A stretch of 64,000 nucleotides of DNA from Desulfuromonadales bacterium (GCA_014860225.1 JACZKE010000014.1:62001-126000); one strand, 5' to 3'. Positions 55,153-64,000 are shown, counted from the first letter of the stretch. Made by a program: numbers and translations. The notes: generated by a model from the letters alone, not told the origin.

Positions 55153-56691
55153 ATGTCGGACGATAAACATTTTTACCTGACAACCCCGATCTATTACGTC
55201 AACGACGTCCCTCATATCGGTCACGCTTACACGACTCTGGCCTGCGATGCCCTGGCGCGTTACAAACGCGCACGAGGCTATGAAGTCAGTTTTTTGACCG
55301 GCACCGATGAACACGGCCAGAAAGTTGAGAAAGCGGCTCATGCCAAGGGAGAGACACCCCTGGAATTGGCCGACCGTGTCGTCAAGCGTTTTCAATCACT
55401 CTGGGAAAAGCTGAACATCTCGAACACCGACTTTATCCGCACCTCTCAGGAGCGTCATAAGCTGGCCGTTCAAGAGATTTTTCGCAATATTGAAGCCAAA
55501 GGCGATATCTACCTTGGCGAGTATGAAGACTGGTACTGTACTCCCTGCGAAACGTTCTGGACTGAAACCAACCTGCTCGACGGCAACTGCCCGGACTGCG
55601 GTCGACCGACCGATAAACTCAAGGAGGAGTCTTATTTCTTCCGGATGAGCAAGTATCAGGAGCAACTACTGGCGCACATTGAAGCCAACCCTGATTTCAT
55701 CCAGCCGAAAAGTCGACGCAACGAGATCCTCAGTTTTATTCGCGAGGGTTTGCGCGATCTTTCAATTTCACGGACCACCTTCTCCTGGGGAATTCCGGTC
55801 CCGAACAACGACAAGCATATCATCTACGTGTGGTTCGACGCCCTGACCAACTACATCAGCGCTCTCGGCTATCCGCATGACAGCGAAGGTAATTTCAAGA
55901 AGTTCTGGCCTTGTGATGTTCATGTCATCGGCAAGGACATCCTGCGTTTCCACACAGTCTACTGGCCAACATTCCTGATGGCGGCCGGCATTCCCTTGCC
56001 AAAAAAGGTTTTTGCACATGGCTGGTGGACCGTCGAGGGACAGAAAATGAGCAAAAGCCTGGCCAACGTGGTCGAACCGAACATGCTCATTGACAAGTAT
56101 GGAGTCGATGCCATCCGCTACTTCCTGTTGCGTGAGGTTCCCTTTGGCCTGGACGGAGACTTCTCCCACAGCGCCCTCGTGCATCGCATCAATTCCGACC
56201 TTGCCAACGATCTCGGCAACCTGGTCAGCCGCTCTACAGCAATGCTCAGCAAATACTTTAACGGTGAGCTGACAAATCCTGGAAAAACAACAGAAACAGA
56301 CACAATTCTGCAGGACAAGTTCATCCGGCAAATCGGCGTGGTTGATGATCACATGGAGGCTCTCGCCTTCAATAAAGCATTGCAGTCAATCTGGGAGCTG
56401 GTCAGCGCTGCCAACAAATATATCGACGACTCCGCCCCCTGGGCTCTGGCCAAAGATGCCGACCAGCGTGAACGTCTCGGTACAGTCATGTACAATCTGC
56501 TCGAAGCTGTTCGACTGATCGGCCTGCTCGTCACGCCTTTCATGCCTGGAACAGGTGCGAACATCTGCAATATCCTCGGTATTGATCCGGATGACCAGCA
56601 ACTGGACAAACATGACAAATGGGGTTTATTGCAGCCCGGCACCAAGATTGAAAAAGCCGCCCCACTCTTTCCCAGGATAGAAAGCGAATAA
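55153..56691 (+). CDS. metG: methionyl-tRNA synthetase
   Basis: This class I aminoacyl-tRNA synthetase charges tRNA-Met. The 512-residue protein has the HIGH-type motif in VNDVPHIGHAYTT, the zinc knuckle C-x2-C..C-x2-C in YCTPCETFW and GNCPDCGRP, WFDALTNYISALGYP and the KMSKS loop (QKMSKSLANVVEP). It lacks the C-terminal tRNA-binding (Trbp111) extension, so it is the short form. It is translated immediately after the PSP1 gene and followed 75 bp later by the TatD fusion, a widely conserved metG-tatD pairing. Confidence 0.97.
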   Translation: MSDDKHFYLTTPIYYVNDVPHIGHAYTTLACDALARYKRARGYEVSFLTGTDEHGQKVEKAAHAKGETPLELADRVVKRFQSLWEKLNISNTDFIRTSQERHKLAVQEIFRNIEAKGDIYLGEYEDWYCTPCETFWTETNLLDGNCPDCGRPTDKLKEESYFFRMSKYQEQLLAHIEANPDFIQPKSRRNEILSFIREGLRDLSISRTTFSWGIPVPNNDKHIIYVWFDALTNYISALGYPHDSEGNFKKFWPCDVHVIGKDILRFHTVYWPTFLMAAGIPLPKKVFAHGWWTVEGQKMSKSLANVVEPNMLIDKYGVDAIRYFLLREVPFGLDGDFSHSALVHRINSDLANDLGNLVSRSTAMLSKYFNGELTNPGKTTETDTILQDKFIRQIGVVDDHMEALAFNKALQSIWELVSAANKYIDDSAPWALAKDADQRERLGTVMYNLLEAVRLIGLLVTPFMPGTGANICNILGIDPDDQQLDKHDKWGLLQPGTKIEKAAPLFPRIESE

Positions 56692-56766
56692 CCGGGACGC
56701 GTGACACGATAAATCTTCTGATTTTACCTGTCTGCGTGCCGTGTCCCCCTGCTACGGAATTTTTCC

Positions 56767-58158
56767 ATGAAAAGCTTAAAGACCTTTCTTGTTGACTCCC
56801 ACGCCCACCTCGACTCAAAACCCTACACGACCGATCTCGATGCCGTCATTGACCGCGCCGGAGACAATGGTGTTGGCCACATCCTGACGGTCGGTTGCGA
56901 CCTGGAGAGTTCGCGCGCCAGCGTAGACCTGGCTCTGCGTTATCCCAATGTCTACGCCAGCGTCGGTATACATCCGCACGATGCCGATACCGTGGACAAT
57001 GAGACCATCGATGAACTGACCCGAATGATCGAATCGGTTGACAAAGTGGTTGCCGTTGGAGAAACCGGTCTTGACTTCTATCGTGATCGCTCACCGCGGG
57101 ACCAGCAAAGAGCCTCGTTTCGCAGGCACATCCAACTGGCGAAAGACACTGGCAAGCCACTGATCATCCACGACCGCGATGCCCACGACGAGGTTGTCAG
57201 GATCATGCAGGAAGAGAATGCTGCCGAAGCCGGTGGCGTGCTGCACTGTTTCTCCGGCGACCTGGCCATGGCCCGTAAATGCGTGGAAATGGGCTTTTAC
57301 ATCTCTTTCGCGGGGCCTTTGACCTATCCGAAAAACGATGCTTTGCGCACAATCGTCCGGACCTTGCCGATTGACGTCATGCTTGTAGAAACCGACTGTC
57401 CGTACCTTTCTCCGCAGAAATGGCGGGGCAAGCGCTGTGAACCAGCCTATGTGAGGGCGACTGCGGAAAAACTTGCCGAGATCAAAGGCTTGACACTTGA
57501 GGATGTTGCCCGCATCACCAGCCTTAACGCCTGGCGACTTTTCGGCATCGGAGAGGTTGACCAAAGTACACGTATTGCCTATGTGATCCGCAACAGCCTC
57601 TATCTCAACATCACCAACCGCTGCACCAACAGCTGTACCTTCTGTGCAAAGTTTCATGATTTCACGGTCAAAGGTCACCAACTCTGCCTGGTGCGTGAAC
57701 CCGGTATTGAAGAAGTTATGACAGCCATCGGTGACCCGTCATCCTATGACGAAGTCGTTTTTTGTGGTTATGGAGAACCCTTATTACGTCTCGACCTGGT
57801 CAAAGCTGTTGCAAGTTTTCTGAAGCAGAAGAACATCCTCGTGCGGATAAACACCGACGGCCAGGCCAACCTGGTCCATGGACGCAATATTCTGCCCGAA
57901 CTGGCAGGACTGGTTGACTCAATCAGCGTCTCGCTGAATGCTCCCGATGCGGCAACCTACCAAAAGATCTGCCGTTCAGAGTTTGGTGAGAAGGGTTACG
58001 ATGCACTAAAGGATTTCCTTCTGGAGGCGAAGAAGCACATCCCGTCCGTCACAGCAACCGCTGTCACTCTGCCTGGCATTGATATCGCCGCGTGTCGCAA
58101 GGTTGCCGATGAGTTGCAGGTGGATTTTCGCGAGAGGGTTTACAACGAAGTGGGTTAA
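56767..58158 (+). CDS. TatD-family deoxyribonuclease fused to a radical SAM domain
   Basis: This 463-residue protein has two domains. Residues 1-260 are TatD, a metal-dependent nuclease: DSHAHLDSKPY (metal histidines), VGETGLDFYRD, IIHDRDAHDE, LHCFSGD and ETDCPYLSP. Residues about 275-463 are a minimal radical SAM domain with NRCTNSCTFCAKF (C-x3-C-x2-C) and FCGYGEPLLR. From family knowledge, a TatD-linked radical SAM domain is recurrent in anaerobes, either fused or adjacent. The substrate of the radical SAM half is unknown. It is the last gene of the holB - metG unit and ends at a terminator. Confidence 0.92.
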   Translation: MKSLKTFLVDSHAHLDSKPYTTDLDAVIDRAGDNGVGHILTVGCDLESSRASVDLALRYPNVYASVGIHPHDADTVDNETIDELTRMIESVDKVVAVGETGLDFYRDRSPRDQQRASFRRHIQLAKDTGKPLIIHDRDAHDEVVRIMQEENAAEAGGVLHCFSGDLAMARKCVEMGFYISFAGPLTYPKNDALRTIVRTLPIDVMLVETDCPYLSPQKWRGKRCEPAYVRATAEKLAEIKGLTLEDVARITSLNAWRLFGIGEVDQSTRIAYVIRNSLYLNITNRCTNSCTFCAKFHDFTVKGHQLCLVREPGIEEVMTAIGDPSSYDEVVFCGYGEPLLRLDLVKAVASFLKQKNILVRINTDGQANLVHGRNILPELAGLVDSISVSLNAPDAATYQKICRSEFGEKGYDALKDFLLEAKKHIPSVTATAVTLPGIDIAACRKVADELQVDFRERVYNEVG

Positions 58159-58189
58159 GATAACAGCATGCTCGCAAAGCACTGATACT

Positions 58190-58228
58190 ACAGGGGGTTG
58201 CGTTTTAATTGGCAGCCCCCTGTTTTGT
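58190..58228 (+). terminator. Rho-independent terminator after the TatD/radical-SAM gene
   Basis: ACAGGGGGTTGC and GCAGCCCCCTGT form a 12-bp stem with one T-G pair and a 10-nt loop, followed by TTTTGT, 32 bp after the stop codon. Confidence 0.85.
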
Positions 58229-58258
58229 CTATAAATCCCAGCATAATTATGCACAAAT

Positions 58259-58324
58259 CGTACAATCAAATCAGCCGATTGACGCAGAGATTGCAGAAAA
58301 GGGCCGTTTCCGGACGAAGGCTAG
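58259..58324. repeat. repeat C, half copy C3 (inverted)
   Basis: On the minus strand this reads CTAG-CC-TTCGTCCGGAAACGG and continues CCCTTTTCTGCAATCTCTGC, matching the left 60 bp of C1 (33975-34034) with few changes. The other half is missing. The CTAG edge supplies the TAG stop codon of the CBS gene. Confidence 0.8.
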
Positions 58325-58755
58325 CTGCCGTGGATGTAGTGTTCCAACTGATTGATCATAAAATCCTTTTCAGCGACATGCGCATTAACCAGGTCGCCGA
58401 TGGAGATTATCCCGATCAACTCCTTGTCCTCGAATACCGGCAGATGACGGCAGCGCTTGTCGGACATCAACGCCAACCCCTCTTCAACACTCATATCCGG
58501 GGTGATGTAGAGAACTTTGGTGGTCATGATTTTCTTGATGACCGTCTTGAGAGACGAGCGTCCTTCAAGAATCACTTTCCTCGCATAATCACGCTCGGTG
58601 ATGATGCCGATCACCTGGTCACTCTCCATAACGAGAAGGGCGCCGACATTTTCTGCTGCCATCAACTCCAAAGCCTTGTAAACCGTATCATCAGCATTGA
58701 TCGTTAATACATTATTGCCTTTGTTCTTCAATACATCACGGACAGATTTTGTCAT
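58321..58755 (-). CDS. CBS-domain-pair protein
   Basis: This 144-residue protein consists only of two tandem CBS domains: the first at about 1-65 (SVRDVLKNKGNNVLTINADDTVYKALELMAAENVGALLVM..GIITERDYARKVI) and the second at about 75-138 (KIMTTKVLYITPDMSVEEGLALMSDKRCRHLPVFED..GIISIGDLV). Such modules bind adenine nucleotides (AMP, ATP, SAM) and act as regulators of unknown partners. The last codons and stop come from the edge of repeat C3. A promoter candidate lies 45-72 bp upstream. Confidence 0.92.
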   Translation of the reverse strand: MTKSVRDVLKNKGNNVLTINADDTVYKALELMAAENVGALLVMESDQVIGIITERDYARKVILEGRSSLKTVIKKIMTTKVLYITPDMSVEEGLALMSDKRCRHLPVFEDKELIGIISIGDLVNAHVAEKDFMINQLEHYIHGS

Positions 58756-58799
58756 GGCGAATTCCTTTCCAAGCTCATAGATAGAATGCTGTTATATTA

Positions 58800-58827
58800 A
58801 CTTTAGCGAAGGCGTTAGGCTTGTCAA
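58800..58827 (-). promoter_or_regulatory. candidate promoter of the CBS-protein gene
   Basis: On the minus strand TTGACA (58827-58822) and TAAAGT (58805-58800) are separated by 16 bp; the -10 is moderate. A second -10-like TATAAC lies closer to the gene with non-ideal spacing. Confidence 0.4.
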
Positions 58828-58948
58828 TTTTTATTGCCAACGGGACTCTTTACATAATAACAGGCTTTTATGCCGATAGCTGATATGGCTGATTTGCGCA
58901 GCCATGATAAACAGGATATATTTACAAAGACCTGATTTTGTTTGGCAC

Positions 58949-59112
58949 AGCAGCCTGTAGGACTATCCATGAGCCGGCTGCAAGTCCGGCTGTTTGGCCC
59001 ATATTTCAGCTCATTTTTGGTCCATAGCTACGGCTATGAACCTGCAAAAGAGCTAAAATCTGTTCTCAAACATCAAATTTTCGCTTCGACCCGTATAATC
59101 CGACAGGTTGCG
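58949..59112. repeat. dispersed palindromic repeat B, copy B5 (inverted orientation)
   Basis: A 164-bp copy oriented like B3 and carrying the B4-type end (AGCAGCCTGT). It has diverged slightly at its right end. It ends 17 bp before the zinc-ribbon gene. The other part of the gap (58756-58948) contains the CBS promoter and nothing else clear. Confidence 0.9.
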
Positions 59113-59129
59113 TAGAAGGAGGATAAAAT

Positions 59130-59513
59130 ATGAAGTGCCCATTATGTAAAAGCAGGAAGCATGTGGAAATTGACCTGCATGCAGAAGGATTCTCTCAGGA
59201 TGCGCGTGAATGCGCAGTATGTGGTGGAATATGGACGTTCTCTGGTGATGTGCGTAAAATTATTAAGGGCCGTGTTCAGAGACAACAAAAAGTCTGCACA
59301 GACTTTGTTTGTCCAACCTGCAAATGCATGGTCAGCAACGAAACCGATTTGAACGCATTCCAGTTTCATGAACAACTTTACGAGTGTACTATCTGTGGAA
59401 CGGTGTGCTCTGTTGCTCATGATAAAGTGGTCGTCGTTAAAGATTCACAAAAAGGATCTTTCCTCGATTCCACAGGCGACACAGTAGAGTCAGACGATTA
59501 CAACACTATGTAG
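59130..59513 (+). CDS. duplicated zinc-ribbon protein
   Basis: This 127-residue protein contains two copies of a C-x2-C-x21-C-x2-C zinc module: C3/C6 with C28/C31, and C61/C64 with C86/C89, all four pairs offset by exactly 58 residues. The modules share E-C-x2-C-G after the second pair (ECAVCGGIW, ECTICGTVC). The C-terminal 35 residues are acidic and probably disordered. AAGGAGGA precedes the start. The function is unknown; a zinc-binding adaptor or nucleic-acid contact is possible. It lies between repeat B5 and a long terminator. Confidence 0.8.
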   Translation: MKCPLCKSRKHVEIDLHAEGFSQDARECAVCGGIWTFSGDVRKIIKGRVQRQQKVCTDFVCPTCKCMVSNETDLNAFQFHEQLYECTICGTVCSVAHDKVVVVKDSQKGSFLDSTGDTVESDDYNTM

Positions 59514-59627
59514 TCTTCCTGCATGTAATCCGGTGATAATGCTTCCCAGACCTGATTGAGTTCGATCGGGAATGTGGTGACGATTCAAGATTTATTTCTG
59601 GACGGTGCTGAGCGATCAATAGCGGAT

Positions 59628-59682
59628 TTTTAGCCAAAACGAAAGCGCGGCCCGACGGGCCGCGCTTTCGTTTTGGCTAAAA
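59628..59682. terminator. bidirectional terminator, 26-bp perfect hairpin
   Basis: The arms 59628-59653 and 59657-59682 are perfectly complementary over 26 bp with a 3-nt loop (core GAAAGCGCGGCCC / GGGCCGCGCTTTC) and have T-runs on both strands. It lies between the convergent zinc-ribbon gene and mtaB. It is the longest perfect inverted repeat I found in the window. The preceding 114 bp contains no gene. Confidence 0.9.
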
Positions 59683-59711
59683 CTGTGGCTCTATATTAGA
59701 GCTTCACGGAA

Positions 59712-61073
59712 TCATGCAACCTGTTCCGCTCGCAGGGCATCATCAATCCAGGAGGTCGGCTTAACCAACAAACACTGTCCCGCAAGCGAGGACTCTCCAG
59801 GGAACCGGATATCCAGATAATTTCTTGACATGCCCTTTAACAAACCAGCTTTCTTACCGTCTTCGACAATCACTTCAAGCTCTTGGCCAATGAAACTTTC
59901 TGCAAACAGACGATATTTCTCTGCAGCCAGATGGCGCAATCTTGCTGCCCTCTCGCGGCTGACATCGCCGGGGATCTGATCAGGAAGAGTCGCCGCAGGG
60001 GTGCCAGGTCGCTTGCTGTACGGGAAAACGTGCAGATCAGTTACCGGCAAGCCAGCTATGAAATCAAAGCTATTTTCAAACTGCCGATCCGTTTCACCTG
60101 GAAAACCGGTAATCACATCAAGACAGATGGCTGAAGGCGGCAGGACGTCCCTGATTTTGTTAACAAGACGAGCAAAAAAACCTGTGCCGTAAGTCCTTCC
60201 CATTCTCTGTAAAACATCATCATCGCCAGACTGAAGCGGGATATGCAGGTGCGGGCAAATCACCCGGGAAGCAGCAATTGATTCGAGCAGTTCATCCGTC
60301 AACTCGGTGGGCTCTATGGAGCCAAGCCGCAAACGATGTACTTTGGTCTTTTGCTCAATGTGCTGAACAAGGTCGTTCAGAGTCACCGGTAATTGCAAAT
60401 CGGCGCCGTATCCACCGATGTGAATGCCAGTCAGAACTATTTCCCGGTAACCGGATTCGACCAGACCGGAAACCTGTTGCAGGATCGCATCCGGACGTGC
60501 AGATCGACTGGCACCGCGGGCATAGGGAATGATGCAGTAGCTGCAGAAAGCATCACAACCATTCTGGATTTGAACAAAGGCTCGACTGCGACTTGCAAAT
60601 GAGGTTAATGGCTGTAGACAGACGTTTTCCGCCTTACGAATATCTGAAACCTCGACATATGTTGAGTCTCGTTCCTTTTTCAGGAATTCAAGGAGTCGCT
60701 GTTTCTCTTCGTTGCCGATCACCAGGCTCACACCAGGCAAATCATGCAGCGCGTTTGGATCAACCTGCGCATAGCAACCGGTTACAACCACCCGACAGCG
60801 GGAATTAAGCCTGCGGGCTCGTCGGATCAGGTTGCGCGACTGGGCATCAGTGGCACTGGTAACAGTGCATGTGTTTACTATGACCAGCTCTGCCCCGGCA
60901 TCGAGCGAGACAACCTGATAGCCGGCATTCATTAAAGTCTCCTGCATGGACGCAGATTCAAACTGGTTGGTTTTGCAACCCAGCGTCGCAAAGGAGACTG
61001 TTTTCAACGCCGGAGCCTGGCATGCTGAAGATGGGGCGAGTACATTGCTCTTGTCAGAGGTCTTCAAAATCAT
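59712..61073 (-). CDS. mtaB: tRNA (t6A37) methylthiotransferase MtaB
   Basis: This radical SAM methylthiotransferase converts t6A to ms2t6A at position 37 of tRNAs. The 453 residues contain an N-terminal UPF0004 domain with three cluster cysteines ([30 protein letters not shown]), a radical SAM core with [15 protein letters not shown] (C-x3-C-x2-C) and a C-terminal TRAM domain (about 395-450). The first 25 residues (up to AFATLG) are a variable extension. It begins inside the end of mnmA (20-bp overlap), so two tRNA sulfur-modification enzymes are coupled. Confidence 0.92.
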   Translation of the reverse strand: MILKTSDKSNVLAPSSACQAPALKTVSFATLGCKTNQFESASMQETLMNAGYQVVSLDAGAELVIVNTCTVTSATDAQSRNLIRRARRLNSRCRVVVTGCYAQVDPNALHDLPGVSLVIGNEEKQRLLEFLKKERDSTYVEVSDIRKAENVCLQPLTSFASRSRAFVQIQNGCDAFCSYCIIPYARGASRSARPDAILQQVSGLVESGYREIVLTGIHIGGYGADLQLPVTLNDLVQHIEQKTKVHRLRLGSIEPTELTDELLESIAASRVICPHLHIPLQSGDDDVLQRMGRTYGTGFFARLVNKIRDVLPPSAICLDVITGFPGETDRQFENSFDFIAGLPVTDLHVFPYSKRPGTPAATLPDQIPGDVSRERAARLRHLAAEKYRLFAESFIGQELEVIVEDGKKAGLLKGMSRNYLDIRFPGESSLAGQCLLVKPTSWIDDALRAEQVA

Positions 61074-62178
61074 GACCCTCGTCCCGCATCCCGGATTCTC
61101 TTATCCAGCCGCCGCCAAGCACACGATCACCAGCGTAAAACACTGCAGCCTGCCCGGGTGTTACACCACTCTGCGGTTCATAAAAATCGACCCTGGCAGA
61201 ACCGTCATCGAGCACTGTGATCAACGAAGGGGCTTCCTGGTGACGATAACGGATGCGGCATGCCGCTTCGATATCCCTTTCAGGGGCATCAATCAGCCAG
61301 TTGATATCATCAACATAGCAATGATAAACAACCAGACAGTGCTTTTCACCGACAAGCACTTTCCGCTTCAGCGCATCGATACCGACCACATAAAGGGGGT
61401 GCGGCCAGGAAAGACCGAGACCACGGCGTTGGCCGATCGTATAACGATAGGTGCCCAGATGTGTTCCCAACACTTGACCATCAACATGCACGATGTCGCC
61501 GTTCATGGCTCCGGAACCACGTTGCTCCTCGAGAAAACGCACGTAATCGCCATCGGGCACAAAGCAGATATCCTGACTCTCAGGTTTTTCCGCCACGTTC
61601 AGTCCCAGGCGCACAGCATGCCCACGCACCTGCTCCTTGGTCATGCCACCCAATGGAAAGCGAACGTACTGCATCTGCTCCTGGGTCAAGGTAAAGAGGA
61701 AGTAGCTCTGGTCCTTGTTGCGATCCCTGCCTTTTTCCAGCGCGAAGAATCCATCCTTGCGGACAAGTTGAGCATAATGTCCGGTAACAAGGTAGTCAGC
61801 CTGGAGCTCACGCGCACGTCGCAGAAGGACCTCAAATTTGAGGACCTGATTGCAGACAACACAGGGATTCGGGGTAAGACCTTTAAAGTAATCATCACAG
61901 AAACGATCAATCACTTCCTTCTCGAACTGCTTTTCGAAATTGACCACATAGAATGGGATGTCGAGGGACTCGGCGACCCGACGCGCATCGTATACATCAT
62001 CGAGCGAACAGCAGGACCCGGAACTTTCTCCGTGATCAGCAGTAAACTTTGAGTAATCCCAGATCTGCATAGTCATACCGATCACCTCACAACCCTGCTC
62101 CTTGAGCAAGGCCGCAGCAACCGACGAATCGACCCCGCCGCTCATGGCGACGACAACTCTTTTCCCTGGTTCAATCAT
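61054..62178 (-). CDS. mnmA: tRNA-specific 2-thiouridylase MnmA
   Basis: It thiolates U34 of tRNA-Lys, -Glu and -Gln using a persulfide relayed from IscS, whose gene lies 0.6 kb upstream on the same strand. The 374-residue protein has the PP-loop [10 protein letters not shown] (about 14-23) and two catalytic cysteines, one in [12 protein letters not shown] and one in [12 protein letters not shown], plus GYRYTIGQR-type [13 protein letters not shown]. The order iscS - iscU - mnmA - mtaB groups sulfur mobilisation with its users. Confidence 0.96.
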   Translation of the reverse strand: MIEPGKRVVVAMSGGVDSSVAAALLKEQGCEVIGMTMQIWDYSKFTADHGESSGSCCSLDDVYDARRVAESLDIPFYVVNFEKQFEKEVIDRFCDDYFKGLTPNPCVVCNQVLKFEVLLRRARELQADYLVTGHYAQLVRKDGFFALEKGRDRNKDQSYFLFTLTQEQMQYVRFPLGGMTKEQVRGHAVRLGLNVAEKPESQDICFVPDGDYVRFLEEQRGSGAMNGDIVHVDGQVLGTHLGTYRYTIGQRRGLGLSWPHPLYVVGIDALKRKVLVGEKHCLVVYHCYVDDINWLIDAPERDIEAACRIRYRHQEAPSLITVLDDGSARVDFYEPQSGVTPGQAAVFYAGDRVLGGGWIRESGMRDEGHDFEDL

Positions 62179-62305
62179 AGCTGAATCTGTTCATCGTAAA
62201 AGGTTTTCACAATTTTCAAGCTTTTCCTCGTCACACCAAGCAGAGAGAGCGACCCTGTTGAGAGCCGCCCTCCGTTCTATAACTTGACAGCTGAAGTAAT
62301 GACAC

Positions 62306-62674
62306 TTAACTGTTATGTTCCCTGTAATTCTTGATTGCCTCGTGTAGAGCGTCCGCCGCGAGGTTCGAACAGTGCATCTTCTGCGCCGGCAGGCCGTCGA
62401 GAGCCTCGGCAACAGCCTGATTGCTCAATGCCAAAGCCTCATCGATCGTCTTGCCGATAGCCATTTCTGTCACCATCGAAGAGGTCGCAATTGCCGCACC
62501 GCAGCCGAAGGTCTTGAATTTGACATCTTTGATGATGTTGTCTTCAACCTTGAGGAATATCTTCATGATGTCACCGCAAGAGGCGTTACCGACCTCTCCT
62601 ACTCCATTGGCGTCTTCAATCTCCCCCACGTTTCGCGGGTTGGTAAAGTGATCCATGACTTTATCAGTGTACAT
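62306..62674 (-). CDS. iscU: Fe-S cluster assembly scaffold IscU/NifU-N
   Basis: This 122-residue scaffold assembles [2Fe-2S] and [4Fe-4S] clusters from sulfur supplied by IscS. The three cluster cysteines are in NASCGDIMKIF, FKTFGCGAAIATSS and KMHCSNLAADAL, and the aspartate after the first cysteine (CGD) is the release residue. It is the single-domain NifU-N form without the Nfu extension. It is 65 bp downstream of iscS. Confidence 0.96.
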   Translation of the reverse strand: MYTDKVMDHFTNPRNVGEIEDANGVGEVGNASCGDIMKIFLKVEDNIIKDVKFKTFGCGAAIATSSMVTEMAIGKTIDEALALSNQAVAEALDGLPAQKMHCSNLAADALHEAIKNYREHNS

Positions 62675-62739
62675 ATTTTTTTCTCCTGAATGAGACGGAT
62701 AATTGGTTACGGCAGCGAACCTCTACTTGAATCATCGAT

Positions 62740-63954
62740 TTAAATTCTTCTCACCGTTTCACAGGTCTCGCAACCTTCGGCGGTTCTACCGCAATTGTAC
62801 AATGGACTCATATCGCGAAGACGCTGCACCGTAGCCGGCAGAACTTCCAGAACTTTATCAATGTCTTCGGCAGTGGTTTCCGGTCCGAGGCTGAAGCGCG
62901 TACTCGAATGCGCCAGCGTCACCTCAACGCACATCGCGCCCATAACATGCGAAGGTTCGAGGGAACCGGAAGTACAGGCAGAACCGGATGATGCAGCGAT
63001 GCCAAACATGTCGAGGTTGAGAAGCAACGACTCCCCTTCAATATAGGCAAAGCTGACATTCAGGGTATTGGGTAAACGCTGGTCCCGGTCCGGCGTTCCA
63101 TTCAATTTAATATCAGGAACCTGACTGAGAATACCGTCTTCCAGCCGATCACGAAGGAGGCGTACACGCTTATAGTAATCATCAAGTTCTGCACCGGCAA
63201 TCTCGCAGGCTTTACCGAGCCCCACAATTCCAGCAACATTCTGGGTGCCGGCACGTCGATTACGCTCCTGATGACCGCCATGAAGAAATGTTGCCATGCG
63301 CGTGCCACGTCGGATATAAATTGCTCCGACTCCCTTGGGGGCACCGATCTTGTGCCCGGAGATCACCAGAAGATCAACATTGGCCTTCTGGACATCAACC
63401 GGAATCTTGCCGACAGCCTGAACAGCATCGGTATGAAAGCGAATGTTATATTTTTTGGCGATCTTGCCGATCTCTTCAATCGGGTAAATGTTGCCGGTTT
63501 CATTGTTGGCCCACATCACTGAAATCAGAACGGTCTTGTCGGTAATCGCCTTTTCAAGATCAGCAAGATCGAGCTGGCCGTCCTTGTCAACCGGCAGGAA
63601 AGTGACATCATAACCTTCTTTTGCAAGGGCCTCGCAGGTTTCCAGTACAGCAGGATGTTCCACAGCAGTAGTGATGACGTGGTTGCCTTTTCCCTTGAGG
63701 GCTGTCAGGGTTCCCTTGATCGCCATGTTGTCTCCCTCGCTGCCACAGGACACAAACACGATCTCTGCAGGAGAGGCATTAATCAAAGCAGCGACCTGTT
63801 CACGTGCCTTTTCAAGAGCTCCGGAGACTTGACGACCGGCCCAGTGCACGCTCGAAGGGTTTCCGAATTGCTCTTTATAAAAAGGCAGCATGACCTCAAG
63901 TACTTCAGGCCTGACCGGCGAAGTGGCGTTGTAATCCAGGTAAATACGATTCAC
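62740..63954 (-). CDS. iscS: cysteine desulfurase (NifS/IscS type)
   Basis: This PLP enzyme releases sulfur from cysteine as a persulfide. The GTG at 63954 (404 aa) is chosen: GGAGG lies 7 nt upstream, whereas a TTG at 63960 would be too close. Landmarks are YLDYNATSPVRPEV, the PLP lysine in ISGHKIGAPKGVGA, and the persulfide cysteine loop SSGSACTSGSLEPSHV. It has NifS-like length plus a cysteine-rich tail (NCGRTAEGCETCE). The 40 bp upstream to the window edge probably hold the end of the previous gene, whose identity cannot be read (iscR would be usual). Confidence 0.95.
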   Translation of the reverse strand: MNRIYLDYNATSPVRPEVLEVMLPFYKEQFGNPSSVHWAGRQVSGALEKAREQVAALINASPAEIVFVSCGSEGDNMAIKGTLTALKGKGNHVITTAVEHPAVLETCEALAKEGYDVTFLPVDKDGQLDLADLEKAITDKTVLISVMWANNETGNIYPIEEIGKIAKKYNIRFHTDAVQAVGKIPVDVQKANVDLLVISGHKIGAPKGVGAIYIRRGTRMATFLHGGHQERNRRAGTQNVAGIVGLGKACEIAGAELDDYYKRVRLLRDRLEDGILSQVPDIKLNGTPDRDQRLPNTLNVSFAYIEGESLLLNLDMFGIAASSGSACTSGSLEPSHVMGAMCVEVTLAHSSTRFSLGPETTAEDIDKVLEVLPATVQRLRDMSPLYNCGRTAEGCETCETVRRI

Positions 63955-64000
63955 CTTCAAACCTCCAATAAATCAATCTTCAATTTTGAGTTTCCGGGCT

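Overview
The window is about 64 kb of gene-dense chromosome from an anaerobic Gram-negative bacterium. It most likely belongs to the Desulfuromonadales (Desulfuromonas/Geopsychrobacter/Pelobacter relatives). The evidence is the lipid A acyltransferase (outer membrane), a strict-anaerobe (class I) hybrid cluster protein, a rubrerythrin-like diiron protein, NifS/IscU-type Fe-S assembly genes, and the long order rpmF-plsX-fabHDG-acpP-fabF-rpiB-glyA-comEB-nrdR-ribDE-ribBA-ribH-nusB-hom, which I associate with Geobacter-like genomes. The assignment rests on remembered gene order, not on a search.

Layout. 1-4.1 kb: the N-terminal part of an NFACT protein leaving the left edge, then metY, a lipid A acyltransferase and trmL. 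4.1-19 kb: a long minus-strand housekeeping block that starts at a good promoter (19016-19043) and runs through yceD, rpmF, fatty-acid synthesis, rpiB, a terminator, glyA, nucleotide and riboflavin genes, nusB, a stand-alone M17 N-domain protein and hom. 19-27 kb: mazG, fxsA, htpG, a small membrane protein, a cell-wall hydrolase, a polysaccharide deacetylase and a Rel-like protein whose synthetase half looks dead. 27-36 kb: a minus-strand block of hinT, a membrane-spanning SbcC/YhaN-like ATPase, a 61-codon gene and tlyA, followed by a hydrolase, a DUF255 protein, a rhodanese, rbgA and a zinc-ribbon protein. 36-48 kb: a mosaic of single genes (ACT regulator, PilZ, diiron protein, AsmA, EVE, hcp, thioesterase, mutM, cupin, YchJ-like, an orphan OppC permease) separated by dispersed palindromic repeats. 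48-58 kb: ugd, galE, era, a radical-SAM gene and rnc on the minus strand, divergent from holB-PSP1-metG-tatD/radical SAM on the plus strand. 58-64 kb: CBS protein, duplicated zinc-ribbon protein, mtaB, mnmA, iscU, iscS.

How the genes work together. The large blocks are core metabolism and translation: lipid and LPS synthesis, one-carbon metabolism, riboflavin, tRNA and rRNA modification (trmL, tlyA, mtaB, mnmA), and sulfur delivery (iscS feeds mnmA and Fe-S assembly; mtaB is an Fe-S enzyme). Stress functions are scattered between them: hcp with an FNR/HcpR-type site, htpG, the diiron protein, mazG and the Rel-like hydrolase.

The most unusual content is non-coding. Three families of palindromic intergenic repeats (called A, B and C here) account for at least twelve full, deleted or solo copies, nearly all in the 20-60 kb accessory part. 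Family B (five copies of about 165 bp) has paired arms that change together, so the hairpin is kept while the sequence drifts. Family C ends appear to supply stop codons for two neighbouring genes. A terminator-bounded structured RNA candidate lies at 37.7-37.9 kb. I see no CRISPR array, tRNA, rRNA, prophage, transposase gene or obvious defence island.
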